Source of the DNA: Mesostigma viride
Lineage: Eukaryota > Streptophyta > Mesostigmatophyceae > Mesostigmatales > Mesostigmataceae
DNA: 64,000 bases
Assembly (NCBI GenBank): GCA_009746045.1
Contig: RPFO01000072.1
Coordinates: 3,933,778-3,997,777, forward strand
Reading direction: 5' to 3'
Positions 22,365 through 41,029 of the stretch are shown in pieces; position 1 is the first letter of the stretch; the number at the start of each line of letters is the position of its first letter. The notes beneath the pieces are model-generated. The model ran no database searches, had not been told where the DNA came from, and saw nothing but the letters and a program-made list of their open reading frames with translations. The translations under genes were made by a program, and so were the position numbers.

Positions 22365-22750
22365 GGCATCCGGCTACCTCCAGCAAGGAAGGTAATTAAT
22401 CTGCGGTTTTGATCTGGTATGTGCTATCCTGTTCACGTTTTATTGCATACTGTATCAAGGTTTTGGGTCGAATCGTATACCTATCAATAAGTTCATGGTT
22501 GTAATAAGGAATTAGTTCAATTAGCAATCTATATACCATGCAGTGGATGAGTATCACACTTCATGACCTTTATGTAAACAACAAACTGTCGACACCCCCT
22601 AGGGCTCCCCCAGAATAGATTCTACTAGCCAGCTGTCTAGAAGAGGGCAATCGACATAGCTTTTACATTATAGCATGACTTGCCATGTATTTCTCGAGCA
22701 TAGTATACTGATCTAGCCTCAACGGCTTAGAGTAGCCCCAACGGTTTAGA
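22365..22750. other. Region without recognised gene
   Basis: AT-rich sequence between two LINE remnants. No frame of interest and no repeat ends recognised. Confidence 0.4.
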
Positions 22751-22879
22751 GTGGCATGAACGCAATCACATTAGCCCAGCCATGGCTCAGCGTGGCCATT
22801 TGCTTATGCCTTAGCAGACGCCCGTTGAGCCCACTTCACCTTTCTTGTACAGCATCAGCTATGCTTCAGCCTACCTCTG

Positions 22880-23101
22880 GTATCGTTAATAATGGTTGTC
22901 CCACAGTGATGCGCCCCGGCCCCGTGATGTGGATAGAGCGCTCGATGTGGCCTGCCCACCGACTGGTGGGCGGTGGCAGTGAGAGAAGCTAGGGCGCCCT
23001 CCCTCCCTCTCATTGTGTACAGGGGTTGAAGGTTCCTCTACTTTGTATTGGCACCCACGTGACGCAGTCACGTGATAATTAACTAATTAATAAATTAATT
23101 A
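22880..23101 (+). mobile_element. LINE 3' end with the CACGTGAC hairpin
   Basis: The stretch from about 22905 (GATGTGGCCTGCCC, then TCATTGTGTACAGGGG) resembles the sequence at 63885-64000, so both are 3' UTRs of one family. It ends with the perfect hairpin CACGTGACGCAGTCACGTG at 23056-23074 and a TTAA-rich tail to 23101. The 5' limit is uncertain and no coding part remains. Confidence 0.7.
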
Positions 23102-23301
23102 CACTTCATACAATTGATGAGACAACCAAGTGAGTGTCAAACGGCTACCGGCGACCTCTACGTGCATTGTATTGTTTTTCATCAAGATTGAGACATTAGC
23201 TAGAGTTTTTGAGAGGCACGCCCATGGGATAAACACCTTAGAATATTTTATCCTAATTGAAAATCCACTTTTCCGGTCAAAAAACCACTTTTTTTTTTTT
23301 G

Positions 23302-23395
23302 GCGTATAATACGCGTATAATACGCGTATAATACGGCAATACGCAATACGCCGAGGTTTTGCCGTATTGCCGTATTGCCGTACTGGCTCACACTG
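23302..23395. repeat. Second cluster of TACGG/CGTAT palindromes
   Basis: GCGTATAATAC repeats three times and GCCGTATT three times in about 90 bp, related in words but not in order to the cluster at 20070-20215. Confidence 0.7.
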
Positions 23396-23435
23396 TGGGG
23401 ATGTAATCCTCATCCGAGCTGTCCTCTACTAACGG

Positions 23436-23756
23436 ATCGAGCCATTGAATTGAATTGAATTGAATTGTAACATAACTCCGTTGGGAGTATATGTAGCACA
23501 TAGCCCTTGAGAGGGGGCATATGGCCTATCATACATCCTAAGCTACTTCCTGCAAGGGTGGGGATGTAAAGGACCCTTGCTCTAGGTGCACCAGGGCACT
23601 TGCATCCCCATGATCTTCAGGCTATGCCCCTGGAGCGAAGGGGGAGCCGGTCATGGGGGGGAAGATCAGCATAGCTATACAAAAAGGCTAGGGCATGGCG
23701 TCTCAGCAGAGAGTTACTCCCTGCATGGGCACAACAGAGCTAAATAATCGAGCCAT
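23436..23756 (-). mobile_element. 301-bp 5'-truncated copy of the ORF1-only family 3' end
   Basis: Flanked by 10-bp duplications ATCGAGCCAT at 23436-23445 and 23747-23756. The body is nearly identical to 20721-21020: CAATT-type tail, hairpin at 23487-23476 (minus) and the first part of the 3' UTR. The insertion hit the outer inverted repeat of the neighbouring 3.2-kb element. Confidence 0.9.
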
Positions 23757-23774
23757 GGTATAATTTAATTTAAG

Positions 23775-26700
23775 TTAAGGGGAGGGGACACCCCTAAAGG
23801 GCACTTTTCTGGAAACCATACCTATGCATGTGCTAAAAATATCCAATGATGATTGGGGACCATAAATATGATTAAAAAAAAATTTTCCAGCCACTTGGGG
23901 GTGGTACTAGCCCCCACCATACACCGGTTACGCGCTAAAAATAGAAAAAGACGCTATTTTAGTCACATTTTTCCTAGGACAATGGGCAAACATATTGGGA
24001 CCAAATCATATATTCCCGCATAGTTCCCCCACTTTTGAGAAAGCCTGCCTAATTTTGAGCACAAAATAATGATGTTTAGACACATTGATGGATTTTCCCG
24101 CAAAAAGGGTCCTTTTTTAAACAAAAAAAAAAATAAAACAAATCATAAACACATGCAATAGTGCCAAATCATATATTCCCAAATACTAGAGAGGGGGGGA
24201 CATGCAGCCCCAAATTTTCAGGTCATTCTGACAAGCGCAGCCCTATTTGATGGATATTCCTAGATTGCCACCTGTGACGAAGCTAAGGGAGGTTTTAGCT
24301 AGTATTTAACCACACTAACACCCCTTTATACATCTAAGCCTCATGAAAACTGGCCAAACCACATACTACCATTCTCTGCACATATGGTACCTCCTATGTT
24401 CAAGGTTTGACGCCATTCTGACAAGAACTGCCCAAGTTACAACCATTCCAAGACGGCCACCCATGTAGACGCTACAAGGAAATTAGAGTAACCATTGAGC
24501 CACACTAGCACCTCCTTCTTCATCAAAGACATCTGCAAACTGACCAAAGCACACATAATCAACTCTTGCACGCTGACGGCAACGCATGCTCAATGTGGGG
24601 GGTCATTGCGACAAGAACTGCTCAAGTTGATGGGTTTCCTACATGACCACATGACAAGGCACTAAGGACCACTCAGTAAGTTAGTAACCCCACAGTGCCA
24701 CTTAATATGCCATCCAACATGCACCAAAACCATGCAGAGTATGTTTACAAAGTACAAAGGGGTGGCCACGCACCTCATATGTCTTCATCATCCCTCCAGC
24801 ATGGCCAGCCTTGTAAATATGTGCATAGCCTTGACGATGGTAGCCCTAACATGCCTAAGCAGCATTTCCTATGTTTCTCCCAGGTTAGAGTGTAAGTTTG
24901 ATGCCAGCCAAGCTAATCAACACAACAACACCTCCTAAACTGCCCTCCCCGGCATGGATGACAAACTGGGACTATGGAGGGCAAGGAACCAAGTAAGAAC
25001 ATGGTATATATAGCTTGCATGCAGTCATGCATGTCAACCATGGTTGGCTCAGCACATTGTAGTCTTGTCACATCATCATAACTGCAAATTCCTTTTATTC
25101 GTTACCCCGATATTCACAGTCTCCTTTCCCACACAGCAAAATATGGTGTTGTTCTTTCTCAGTTACATCGTTTTTCCCGTCTTTGTTCTTATCGTGTTGA
25201 TTTCATCACGACTCTTGTTGAACTCTTGCAGCGTTTATTGGTCAAAGACTATGACCGAGCCATTATGCTCCGACAAGTCCGATGTTTTTTGCAACGTCAC
25301 CCACATCTGTTCGGTGCTGCCCCTTGGCACAAGCTCTACAAACAGGTCGTGGACCGGCTGGATCGCATAGTATCTCCGCACATCTGAACCCTGTGATGCC
25401 AGATCTCCTTTGCGGCCGTTCCGAGCTTGGCACTGGATTCGTTGTCCACATCGTCGCGTCGCTGCCGCAACACGATGTTTTCTGGCATCCGCGGGCTTTT
25501 GGTTCCCGCCGCACATTTGAAAGTGCTGTCCTCCGGCTTTTTGCCTTTGCACCGTGTGCAGTTCTTGGACGTTTGGAATCATGGCATGGCTAACGTGATG
25601 ACTGACTAGCTAGACCTTTTCAGTGGTTTTCCATTTGCGGGTATTTCCTCGTAAATGGTGGGAGAGCGATCGCAGCAATGGTGCTCACCACTAGACACTC
25701 CCGGCCAGTTAGGCTAGAAACACACGCCCTGATCAAGCATGCTGTTTCCGGCCCCACCGTCTAGGTCATCTAGTCGCTCCACACGTAAGCCAGCCATAAT
25801 TTCAATGCACAAGGATACACATTTCCATCACCATTCATCTTCATCATCCTGAACGACTCGAAAACGCGGAAAAGATAACGGCAGGCTCGAGCTACCATGG
25901 TCCGGATTCTCCCGATTTCTGGCCTGCGCTGGTTGTCTCTTTGATAACAAAGGAAAGCTCAAACAACCATTGGTGCCAGCTATCTACATGCAGTCACACA
26001 AATGCAATATCTCCAACATCATCATCACTATAACACTTCCATCCCTGCACGATAAAATGCAAAGAAACCATTGGCGGCCCTTCACCGCATGAGCGCTGTG
26101 ATGCCGCTGCGGCCTGTGAGGAGAGGGTGCGTCACTCTCAAACAACAAGAAGCGTCCATACGCACAACATCCTTGCCAGAACACGTTTTATGAAATGCCT
26201 TATACCTTCCCGAAGAGCTATAGGCTGCGACTGAAGCGGCCCTGATCACGACATCGACGAAAACAATCTAAAGCTGCCAGGTATTCGACAACACAACGGC
26301 AAGCGACGGCGAGCTAGCTGGCGGAAACTGCCCAAAAAGAACGCGAAAAACCTCGAACGATGAGCTCATAGAAGAAAGCACCGATTGCAGATAACGTTCG
26401 CGACAAATCTGTACCTTGCCCTCGTAAATCCCTCGCCCAGGCGCGCAACAACAGCCGTTCTTCCATGGACAGGTCAGACACGCACTGCGCAGGTCTGAAC
26501 AATTACTTACCGATAATGGCCGAAAATCTGGCAAAAAGCACCAGCTCGGTTTAGAATTCGATGCAACCGATATTAATGCCTGCTTCAAGGTCAGAACAGC
26601 CCCCGAAACCGCTATTTTACAGCCGCTATCATGAATTCTATTTCATTCCGCGCGACCAAAAAATTCAGATTACCCCCCATGCCGATGGCATAAAAAAACA

Positions 26701-26939
26701 ACAGCGATATTGTAAACCAGCTGATTTCCGCCACAAACTAACATCATAAACTCATCTCCTTTTAGATTCGAGTAAAATTTTTGCATTTCGCCTGCCCTAG
26801 TGTGGTAGTTTCGCCTGAACGCAGTCGCCATGGCCACTTCCGCAAGGGGTGCGCGCACCGTGCACGTGAAATTTGTGACCTTCGGCTCCGGCGCGAATTT
26901 TTTGGCGCCAAAAAATTCGGGGGTGTCCCGTCCCCTTAA
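23775..26939. mobile_element. 3.2-kb TTAA-bounded inverted-repeat element
   Basis: The ends are GGGGAGGGGACACCCC (23779-23794) and the complement of GGGGACGGGACACCCC (ending at 26935), each flanked by TTAA. The inverted symmetry extends outward through TTTAATTTAA to the word ATCGAGCCA on the left and TGGCTCGAT near 26962 on the right, so the true ends may lie farther out. TTAA targets fit piggyBac-like transposition, but no DDE transposase was recognised. The interior is AT-rich with several CATG-rich stretches. Confidence 0.65.
25375..25585 (-). pseudogene. Unrecognised coding-like remnant inside the TTAA element
   Basis: The minus strand reads a plausible stretch with a Cys-x2-Cys pattern (NCTRCKGKKPEDSTFKC) followed by LGTAAKEIWHH, and then shifts frame into a further open stretch ending near 25235. 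A 36-bp part of it (around 25403-25438) recurs at 48957-48992, so it belongs to a repeated family. I do not recognise the protein; a transposon-encoded zinc-binding protein is possible. Confidence 0.3.
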
Positions 26940-27070
26940 GTTAATTTAATTTAATGTTTGTGGCTCGATCATGCGTGTTGCACAATGCACATGCACCCAT
27001 CATGTTTAGGAATAGGCAAGCAACAAATAGTAAATGCTGCACCTCATAAATGCAACGCAGTCTAGCTCCT
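26940..27070. other. Right outer flank of the TTAA element
   Basis: TTAATTTAATTTAA, then TGGCTCGATC, which mirrors the left outer flank. Nothing else recognised. Confidence 0.4.
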
Positions 27071-30000
27071 TCAAACGCGTGGCCGCTGATGTCCTCTGCC
27101 TCCATGCCGTCTGTGAGGCCGTCAGCTTAGCCGGGCAATAACCAGCTTGGAAATGGCCACCAAGCAGTGGTCCCGGCTAATGCAGCAGTACCGGCCCTAG
27201 TGAGTGGCGCTGGAGGCTCTCCAGTCTCCACCCGGCCGCGGAGCCTGGTTTTCAGCTCCTTGCACCTGACCCCGGCCCCGCCGGCGCCCCTCCAGCTGGA
27301 CCATGACATGATACTGCTATACAGCTGGATGAGGTGCTACGTGAACTTTCGCGGGACATGGGGCCGTCGCCGGCTGGCGCTGCGAGCACTTCAGTGGAGG
27401 TGCATGCTAACTGGGGCACGGGGGCGAGGACCAGTTCTCTTTGACACCCTCACCAACCTAGGGCGGGAGGGCGCGTCCCCCCCGCTGCGCGCAATTAGTG
27501 GCTAGCTTGCGGGCGCGCGCCTCCTGGCTCTACTCAAGGGTGTCCTGCCCCCCCCCCCCCGTGGGCAATTAAGGTGCGCCCGATCGCATGCGGCGAGGTG
27601 CTCCACAAGCAGTGGTAGGCAATTAAGGCGATTTGCCGCCAAAAAGCGCCCGAGCTTCGTGAATTTTTCTGCTCCCCCCTCGCACGGCATGCGCAGGCGA
27701 GACCTCTGTGGGCGCTCACTGGCTCAGTGCATGGGGGTGGCGACCAAAGGTGGGGCCGATGTCATCATCCATTCAGTGCAGGCATATCTTGAGGCCCATC
27801 GGACCCCACCCACGCGGCCGGTTGTCAAGGTTGACTGCCACCGCAACGCCTTCAACAGCCTGTCGCGCGCACGCGCATGTTTGCGATCGACGGTTGCTGC
27901 ATGTGGAGCACCGTTCGAGGACCTGTAATGAATGCTTGCCACTGCCGAGTGGCGTGTGCTACGGCCAGCCGGGTCAACTGGTTTACACTATGTAGGCTGA
28001 CGGCACGCGCGCGACTTGCTGCATGTTCGAGGTCGACCGGCACCCAGCAAGGCGACCCGGCCCCTGGGCCCCTGTACTTTGCCGCCCCGGCCTAGCTCCA
28101 GGTTTGCCTCCGCGCGGTCCACGCCGCTCACTCCGGCGGTTGCCACTGACTGCATGGCTGGCATACCTCGACGACATCTACCTCATGGGCACCGTGCAGG
28201 ACACACACGCCGGGCCCTAAGTCTGGCCCTGCAGACGTGGGCTGTGGCTGACATCAACCTCGAGCTGACCCTGGCCAAATGTGCGGTGTACTCGCCCCAG
28301 GGTAATAATTTGCTCGGGCTTTCCGCCGCAGCTCCTGGGCCGGAACGAACGTCTCCGTCAAGGTTGGACGTCCTTGGCGTTAATTCCAGTCGGCGAGATG
28401 GCGACCCCAGCGCCGAATTCGGCATCGACGCCCTGCGGGCCGCCAAATTTAAGGAGTGCATGCACCGCGCGCCGAGGTAAGCTTGCCATTGATTGCTCGC
28501 CTTCAAGTGCCGATGATTCGCAGACCAAGGGGCTCGGCCGTTCAGTCTCTGCATGGTTTTGCGCACTGACCCTCGGGTCGTCTATTGGCCGATCCGCGCC
28601 CGGCCGGGCGCCCTCCCCGCCCAGGTCCGGCTGGCCGCCGCCGGAGGGCCACGACGAACGCACCCAGTTCGGCCTCGGGGCGCAGCTGGTTCCCGGCCCC
28701 GATCCGTCCCGGCTCATTCTCTCCGCATCGCTTCCCTGCATGCCCGGCGCAGATCGGGCGGCTGCGGTCTGACTCGCGCAGGGCCGGCTGGCCCCGGCGG
28801 CGTTTTTGGGCTCAGACTGTAGCCTTGTCGTGGACGGAAAGATCTATCGGCTCCTTCCCCTTAATTAGGCTACGTACGGCGGCGCGCCTGACCTCTTGGA
28901 CCCTGCCAGCCCCTACCCTTTCATCACCGCCATCCATGTGGATGCTTATATGCTGAGATCCAGCCGGCCTAGCTGCACTACCGTCCGCACCGCTCAGGCA
29001 GCCCTTTAACGGGCCTGCCGCCCTTCCTCGATCAAGGCACTTCCTCGGTTGCCACCGTCCTATCCCCCGCAGCATTCCCAGCTAGGCTGCCCGCGCGTCA
29101 TCGATAAACACCAGAAAACCTATGCGCCCGGGTATTCTGCACACGTGGCGGCCGATTCGATGGCTCTTTTCGATATGACCTCAACGCCCAGGGTCGTGCG
29201 TATGTGGCTGTTTTCACTCTCGGCGCGGAGTGTGGGCTCTGGCTTACCTCCGCGCTCTCCCCATGGCCCCCCCATTTGCATATGTCCTGGCACCCAGTCA
29301 CTATTCGGCCGGTGGCGCTGCGACACCACCTGTTTGCCCCTCGATCAACCTAGCTTGCTCCCCCAGGGCGGCCCTGCATGCATGTGGTATAGCTGCGGGC
29401 AGGCCTTGGACCCCACTGGGACCCACTACCTGTCATGCATGGTTGGCCCCGGGCGAACAGAATCAGAATTGGTACTTGTATGGTGCATGGTGCTCGCCAT
29501 GCCGGTCCGGTCCGTTTTCAGCCCCCCACGCGAATGTCATCCGGTCGATCTGTGGACGGCGCGGCTTTCTACTTCCCCAACCACCGACCTGACATCGTGG
29601 TTCTGGACTTTGAGGGATCGAGGCGGCCGGCACTTGCTCATTGACGTTTCTGTGGCTCGCCCCTTTGGGCTCTCAGCCAGGTGCTTGGTGCATCCCAGGC
29701 GGAGGGCTACACACCTGATCGGGCTGAGCGGGCCAAGCACACGGCCGATGGCCGGCGACGTCAGGCACCACCGTGTGGTGGCCTTTGTCTTGGAGGAGTT
29801 CGGGGGGCATGGGGCCCCTGACCGCCGGCTCCGGGAGGACCCCGGCCTGGACCTGGAGGCTGGCCCCTTGGTCGGCGCGGACGTGGACGTCGTACTGGCG
29901 CCAATTACGCCTTTCGGTAGCGCTTATAAATACCCGGGCTGTGGCTGACATCTTGTTCCGAGCTCCCAAGAGGAATTGTGACGTGCTCCTTCGCTGCGCT

Positions 30001-30190
30001 CCGGCCGACAGGAGGCCGCTGAAGCGGCCACTCACTTGCATGGAGCTTCGCGCGTATTTTCTGATCCGCGCGTATGTTGGTTGGCAGTCATCCCCCCCGC
30101 TTTGCTCTCTTGGCGATTCTTGCGGATTGGTGGTCCATCAGTCCGCCGCTTTTGGATTGGTGGCGTACTCGGTAATGCCCTGAATAGTGC
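27070..30190 (+). mobile_element. Decayed non-LTR retroelement with RLE-like C-terminal domain
   Basis: GC-rich, with many frame breaks. In order on the plus strand: a reverse-transcriptase A motif (VKVDC..NAFNSLSRA, about 27820-27870), a YGQP block near 27965, the B motif (GTQQGDP...GPLYFA, about 28040-28087), the C motif (LAYLDDIYLMG, about 28153-28190) and a thumb-side LTLAKCAVYSP block near 28270. These are followed by a Cys/His knuckle (C-x4-C-GQALDPTGTHYLSC, about 29388-29441) and a RPDIVVLDFEG block near 29585 whose second half is frame-shifted. The same C-terminal domain is intact at 49150-49578. The zinc knuckle followed by RPD-x14-DV resembles the layout of R2-like elements with a restriction-like endonuclease; that assignment is inference. 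Confidence 0.7.
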
Positions 30191-30239
30191 CGGATTGCGT
30201 GGAGTTGCCAAATTTAATAAATAGGATTCATGACTTGAT

Positions 30240-30838
30240 TACATTATGTTTAATTTCATTACATTATGTTGTTGGAAGTGTGGGTAACTGGCTTCAGCAA
30301 TTCACAATCAGTGCTGCACAGCGGTAAGCCATATGTCTCTCACATTCTTAGGCACAGGCGCCTGGGCCTAGCCGGGCACCCCGCACGCACAGATCAGGTA
30401 GACACATCAGATAGACTAGCTGGCACCAAGCCCGCCCAGCCTGGGCGTTTTGTCCTCACATGGTGTGCCCCGGGCCGCGCGCGGCCGGGCCGGCCGCCAC
30501 CCGTGGACTTTCCGCGATAGGCGCTAGGAATGGACATGTGCTACCCCTATCGCCGGGGTGGGCTCACGCCCGGGGAACCCCCTGGTTTGTCTGTAATATG
30601 GAGGCAAATGACGCGTAAAGAAAGGTGGCAGACAGTAATGAAGGACACCACCGGCCCCCCAGTCGGTTGGGCCTCTGCGTGTGACTAAGTTTGGCAAGCA
30701 TAGCGATTCGGGCCGTGGTGCCCGCCACCCTGCAACTAGGAACTAGACATATCTACGCCCATCCACCCCATCCCATATTTATTTCCCCGAGGACTTATGC
30801 TCACGTGACGCAGTTACGAGTAAATTAATTAATTAGCT
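30240..30838 (+). mobile_element. 5'-truncated APE-type LINE ending in the second hairpin type
   Basis: Encodes a reverse-transcriptase C-terminal remnant: a HRRLGLAGHPARTDQVDTS block, then PAQPGRFVLTW, and near 30600-30684 a KERWQTVMKD...PPVGW block. It ends with a degenerate hairpin (CACGTGACGCAGTTACGAG at 30802-30820) and a TTAA tail. It lies just beyond the proposed end of the bilin reductase gene. Confidence 0.8.
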
Positions 30839-31006
30839 AATGCCTTCATGATGTTGCGTCGCATTTCTTCCAAAAGAGAATGCCACCCAGCCATGCAACT
30901 TTGTTGGATTCCGAGAAGCAGTTGTTGTAAGCTCTTCTGTCCGGACAATCCTGCCTGTAGACTTTGTGAAAACTGAGCAGGTTTCTAACCAGATCTACGG
31001 GTTTTT

Positions 31007-38139
<7,133 letters not shown>

Positions 38140-38849
38140 TGTTTGTTGCCGATCAAGACCTCGATTATGCGAGCTCCACGCATGACGATGGCAGTCAACG
38201 CAGCATTTGATACCACGTTTCCATGGTGTTTTACGTCCTGCTCACGGATGATATAGGCCTAGCCAGGTTCCGTTTTATTGCGCCTATCAACCCCTAAAAA
38301 GCGTGGTGACCTCCAGCGTGGAAACTAAAACTTGAGCGAAGAGTAATGTAGCCGGCAATTGTTTATACAACGCAAGGGGAGCCCGGAATTTTTCCGGGTA
38401 AATCCCTGGGTAAATCAGGGGTAAATGGGTATTTTTTATTAACCAATAGGAATATCGTTAGGTTAAGAGGAGCCCGGAATTTCCCGGGATTGGTTCGCTT
38501 GGTAGACCGCCGTGTCATGTATTGCAACTACACTACTTGTAATGAGCGTTTTTCTGCTAGCAGAGCAACTAAATGTTTGGCGTGGGACACAAGAACTTGT
38601 CCACGGCGTGGGACAAGTGCACAGCCAAATTCCCTGCGATCACTGTGATTCCTTTTTGCCTGGTACCACTCGCAGATTTGACCGTCAGATATTAAGCCCG
38701 CCAGTCTGAATCGTCAGATCTTAGGTTTGAAATAAAAGTATGACACTTTTGAAATTTTGGTGGCTTTTGGGAAACTATGGAAAAGGCGGCGCCCTGGCGC
38801 GGTCCTTGGCCGTAGATGAATGATCGGACAAACTGGAACTGATCATGAA
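38140..38849. other. Upstream region of the bilin reductase gene
   Basis: No gene recognised. Two copies of GGAGCCCGGAATTT near 38378 and 38469 each form a small palindrome with CCGGG. The promoter of the bilin reductase gene should lie here; no light-response element can be named with confidence. Confidence 0.4.
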
Positions 38850-38933
38850 TTAACCCCTAAATGGGCAGAAATACTGCCGATGCATCGGCTGTAACTTCAC
38901 AATTTTGCAAACCAGATGCCATCCAACCCACGT

Positions 38934-39239
38934 GGGCGGTATCCATCTATGACGGTGTGGCGAGCTATGGATGCCGAGAATGCTCATAACTTTTACATCC
39001 GGGCATGAAATTTGGTCGGGTGAATTGCAGTAGAAGCGTCTTTTGATGACGAACACGATGATATAATTTTCAGCCGCCATGTATCCATCATGGGCGGTAT
39101 CCATCTATCACGGTGTGGCGAGCTATGGATGCCGAGAATGCTCATAACTTTTACATCCGGGCATGAAATTTGGTCGGGTGAATTGCAGTAGAAGCGTCTT
39201 TTGATGACGAACACGATGATATAATTTTCAGCCGCCATC
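38934..39239 (+). promoter_or_regulatory. Two 158-bp tandem monomers at the LINE 5' end
   Basis: Near-identical units starting GGGCGGTATCCATCTAT at 38934 and 39092 and ending in CAGCCGCCAT. The first starts two bases after the target duplication, so the repeats are the 5' UTR of the element. Tandem 5' monomers act as promoters in mouse L1; the same role here is inference. Confidence 0.75.
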
Positions 39240-39306
39240 GCCCAAGATTTAGCGCAATATCATAAAACGCAGCGCAGGCAGGGATCGTATTTTCCGGAAA
39301 GTAGCC

Positions 39307-40590
39307 ATGGCGGAATCACCTTCAGCCGCCTCCCACTCCCCCGCCGATGGGGGGGATTCAGCGCCTCATACCATCACGCAACTAGTCGACGCTGTGGACA
39401 CCATTGCGACCCAGCCATCGTCTGCTGATGCCGCCATTAACGTTTCGTCTAAGCGGCATTGCCCCGGCCCCGTCGACGAGATGGAAAGCCAGATCCCTCC
39501 GCCTGCGGCTCCTTCTTCCAGCGAGGTTTCCCGTGAGACCGACCCCCTGACGACGACGACGACGACGCCATCGCCGACGCTGACTTTGACCCAGCGGACT
39601 TCCTGCCTGGCAAGGTTGTCGCCGAGCACCGGTTCTTTTCGCTTACCGCCGAGGAGGCGCGGGCTATCCTGCACCTCATGAACGACAACAAAACTCCGAT
39701 CTATTTTCCTAGCACGCTTGGCGAGACCATTTCAGCGGACGAGCTTGACGACATGGAAGAGCCAGAGCTTCGACTTTCTGTTTTCCTGAGCCACGCGCAG
39801 GCCCCCTGCCTCCGGGCACTCTTTGCCGCTTTCGAGGAAGCCGAGCACGGCACCGCCAACACCCCTGATGCTCCCCCGGACGCAGACCTGCACAAGCTCA
39901 ATAAGAAAGTCGCAGCCATGGCTGCCCAACTCGGCACCTTGTCCACCGCTATCCGTCAAGACACTGCTGCGCTCCAATCCAGCATTGCCGAGGTCAAGGC
40001 CGCCCTGGCCACACCTCCCCAGCAAGCCGCCCCCGCACCCACCAGCTATGCTAACGTGGTAAAACAGACGGACATTGCCAACCTGATGGAAGATGCAGCA
40101 CGCAGGGGGGCTGCAGCCCACAAGACTGCTATCGAGGAGGACCTGCGCTCACGCAGTATAGTGGTCCGGTATTTCCAGGTCGCACAGCAGCCTGAAACGG
40201 ACCTGATGCTAGCGCAACGCCTGTACCACAGCCTCATCGTGGGCAGGCTGCAACTGGGCAACGAACGCATCCGCATTGAGTCGGCAGCCTGGATGGCGGG
40301 CCAGCCTGGCCCCATCCGGGTGACCTTTGCGAATGTGGCCAGCAAGGTGAAGGTACTCCAGGCCCGCAAGCTCCTAGGCGGGAAGAACGCGCCGAGCCTC
40401 GACGACCTCCTCTCACCGGCCCAGCTAGTCATCAAGAATGGTCTGCTGGGCAGCGACGTGGCGATCAAGGCCAGGAAGGAGGGCCAGAAGGTCTACGTCC
40501 GCCTCGTCCACGACACCCCCGTGCTGTTCATCAACGGCCAGCGCACGGAGGCGCAGGCTCCTAACAAGCGGCACAAGTCGGGCCGTCCAG
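39307..40590 (+). pseudogene. LINE ORF1 (L1-ORF1p-like), one frameshift
   Basis: Starts at ATG 39307, about 65 bp after the 5' monomers. The frame changes within the (ACG)n run at 39550-39570 and then continues to about 40590 as the frame that is open from 39678. After the shift come an acidic DDDDDAIADADFDP block, a helical region, a coiled-coil stretch (LHKLNKKVAAMAAQLGTL, near 39890) and the SYANVVK linker. The C-terminal RNA-binding part follows: SIVVRYF, PIRVTFANVASKVKVLQARK, LDDLLSPAQ, QKVYVRLVHDTPVLFING. Homology with the ORF1 of the ORF1-only elements covers the last third. Beyond 40590 the frame is open to 40829 but proline-rich and unlike the relatives. A trinucleotide slip explains the frame change. 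Confidence 0.75.
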
Positions 40591-41029
40591 GCCCGCCCCA
40601 GCTGCGTCATCATCGTCTACGCACGTCCCGGGTATGGATGGCGCCCGGTAAGGGCACACCCTCGCGGCCTCGCGGTACAATAGGCTTTGGGCACAGCCTT
40701 TATAAACAAGCCCCTTTCCATCCTCATGTCGCACCGTGCGAGCATGATCAGGATGCAAGGTCGCCAGGCACGCCACGGTCAACCTTCCCGCCAATTTACC
40801 AGCCTTACACGCCTCCTAGCCCGCCTTGAGCGGGATGAGGCCCAGTCGACACGCCGGCGACCCCAGCCAGGACGGAGACGACGCATATCCGTCCTGAAAG
40901 AAAGCCTCCATGCGTTGACAAGCATTAACCCCAATCGCCACCCTCCCCCTCCCCCCCCCCCCCCCACCCCCACCTCCAGCACTACCCTTCTCCACCCCCA
41001 CCCCCACCCCCACCCCCCCGCTAATAGGG

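Noticed and set aside
28016-28822. Overlapping plus- and minus-strand frames of 120-160 residues in GC-rich DNA
   Set aside because: They overlap the decayed reverse transcriptase; RT motifs jump between plus frames, so none of these frames is an intact gene.
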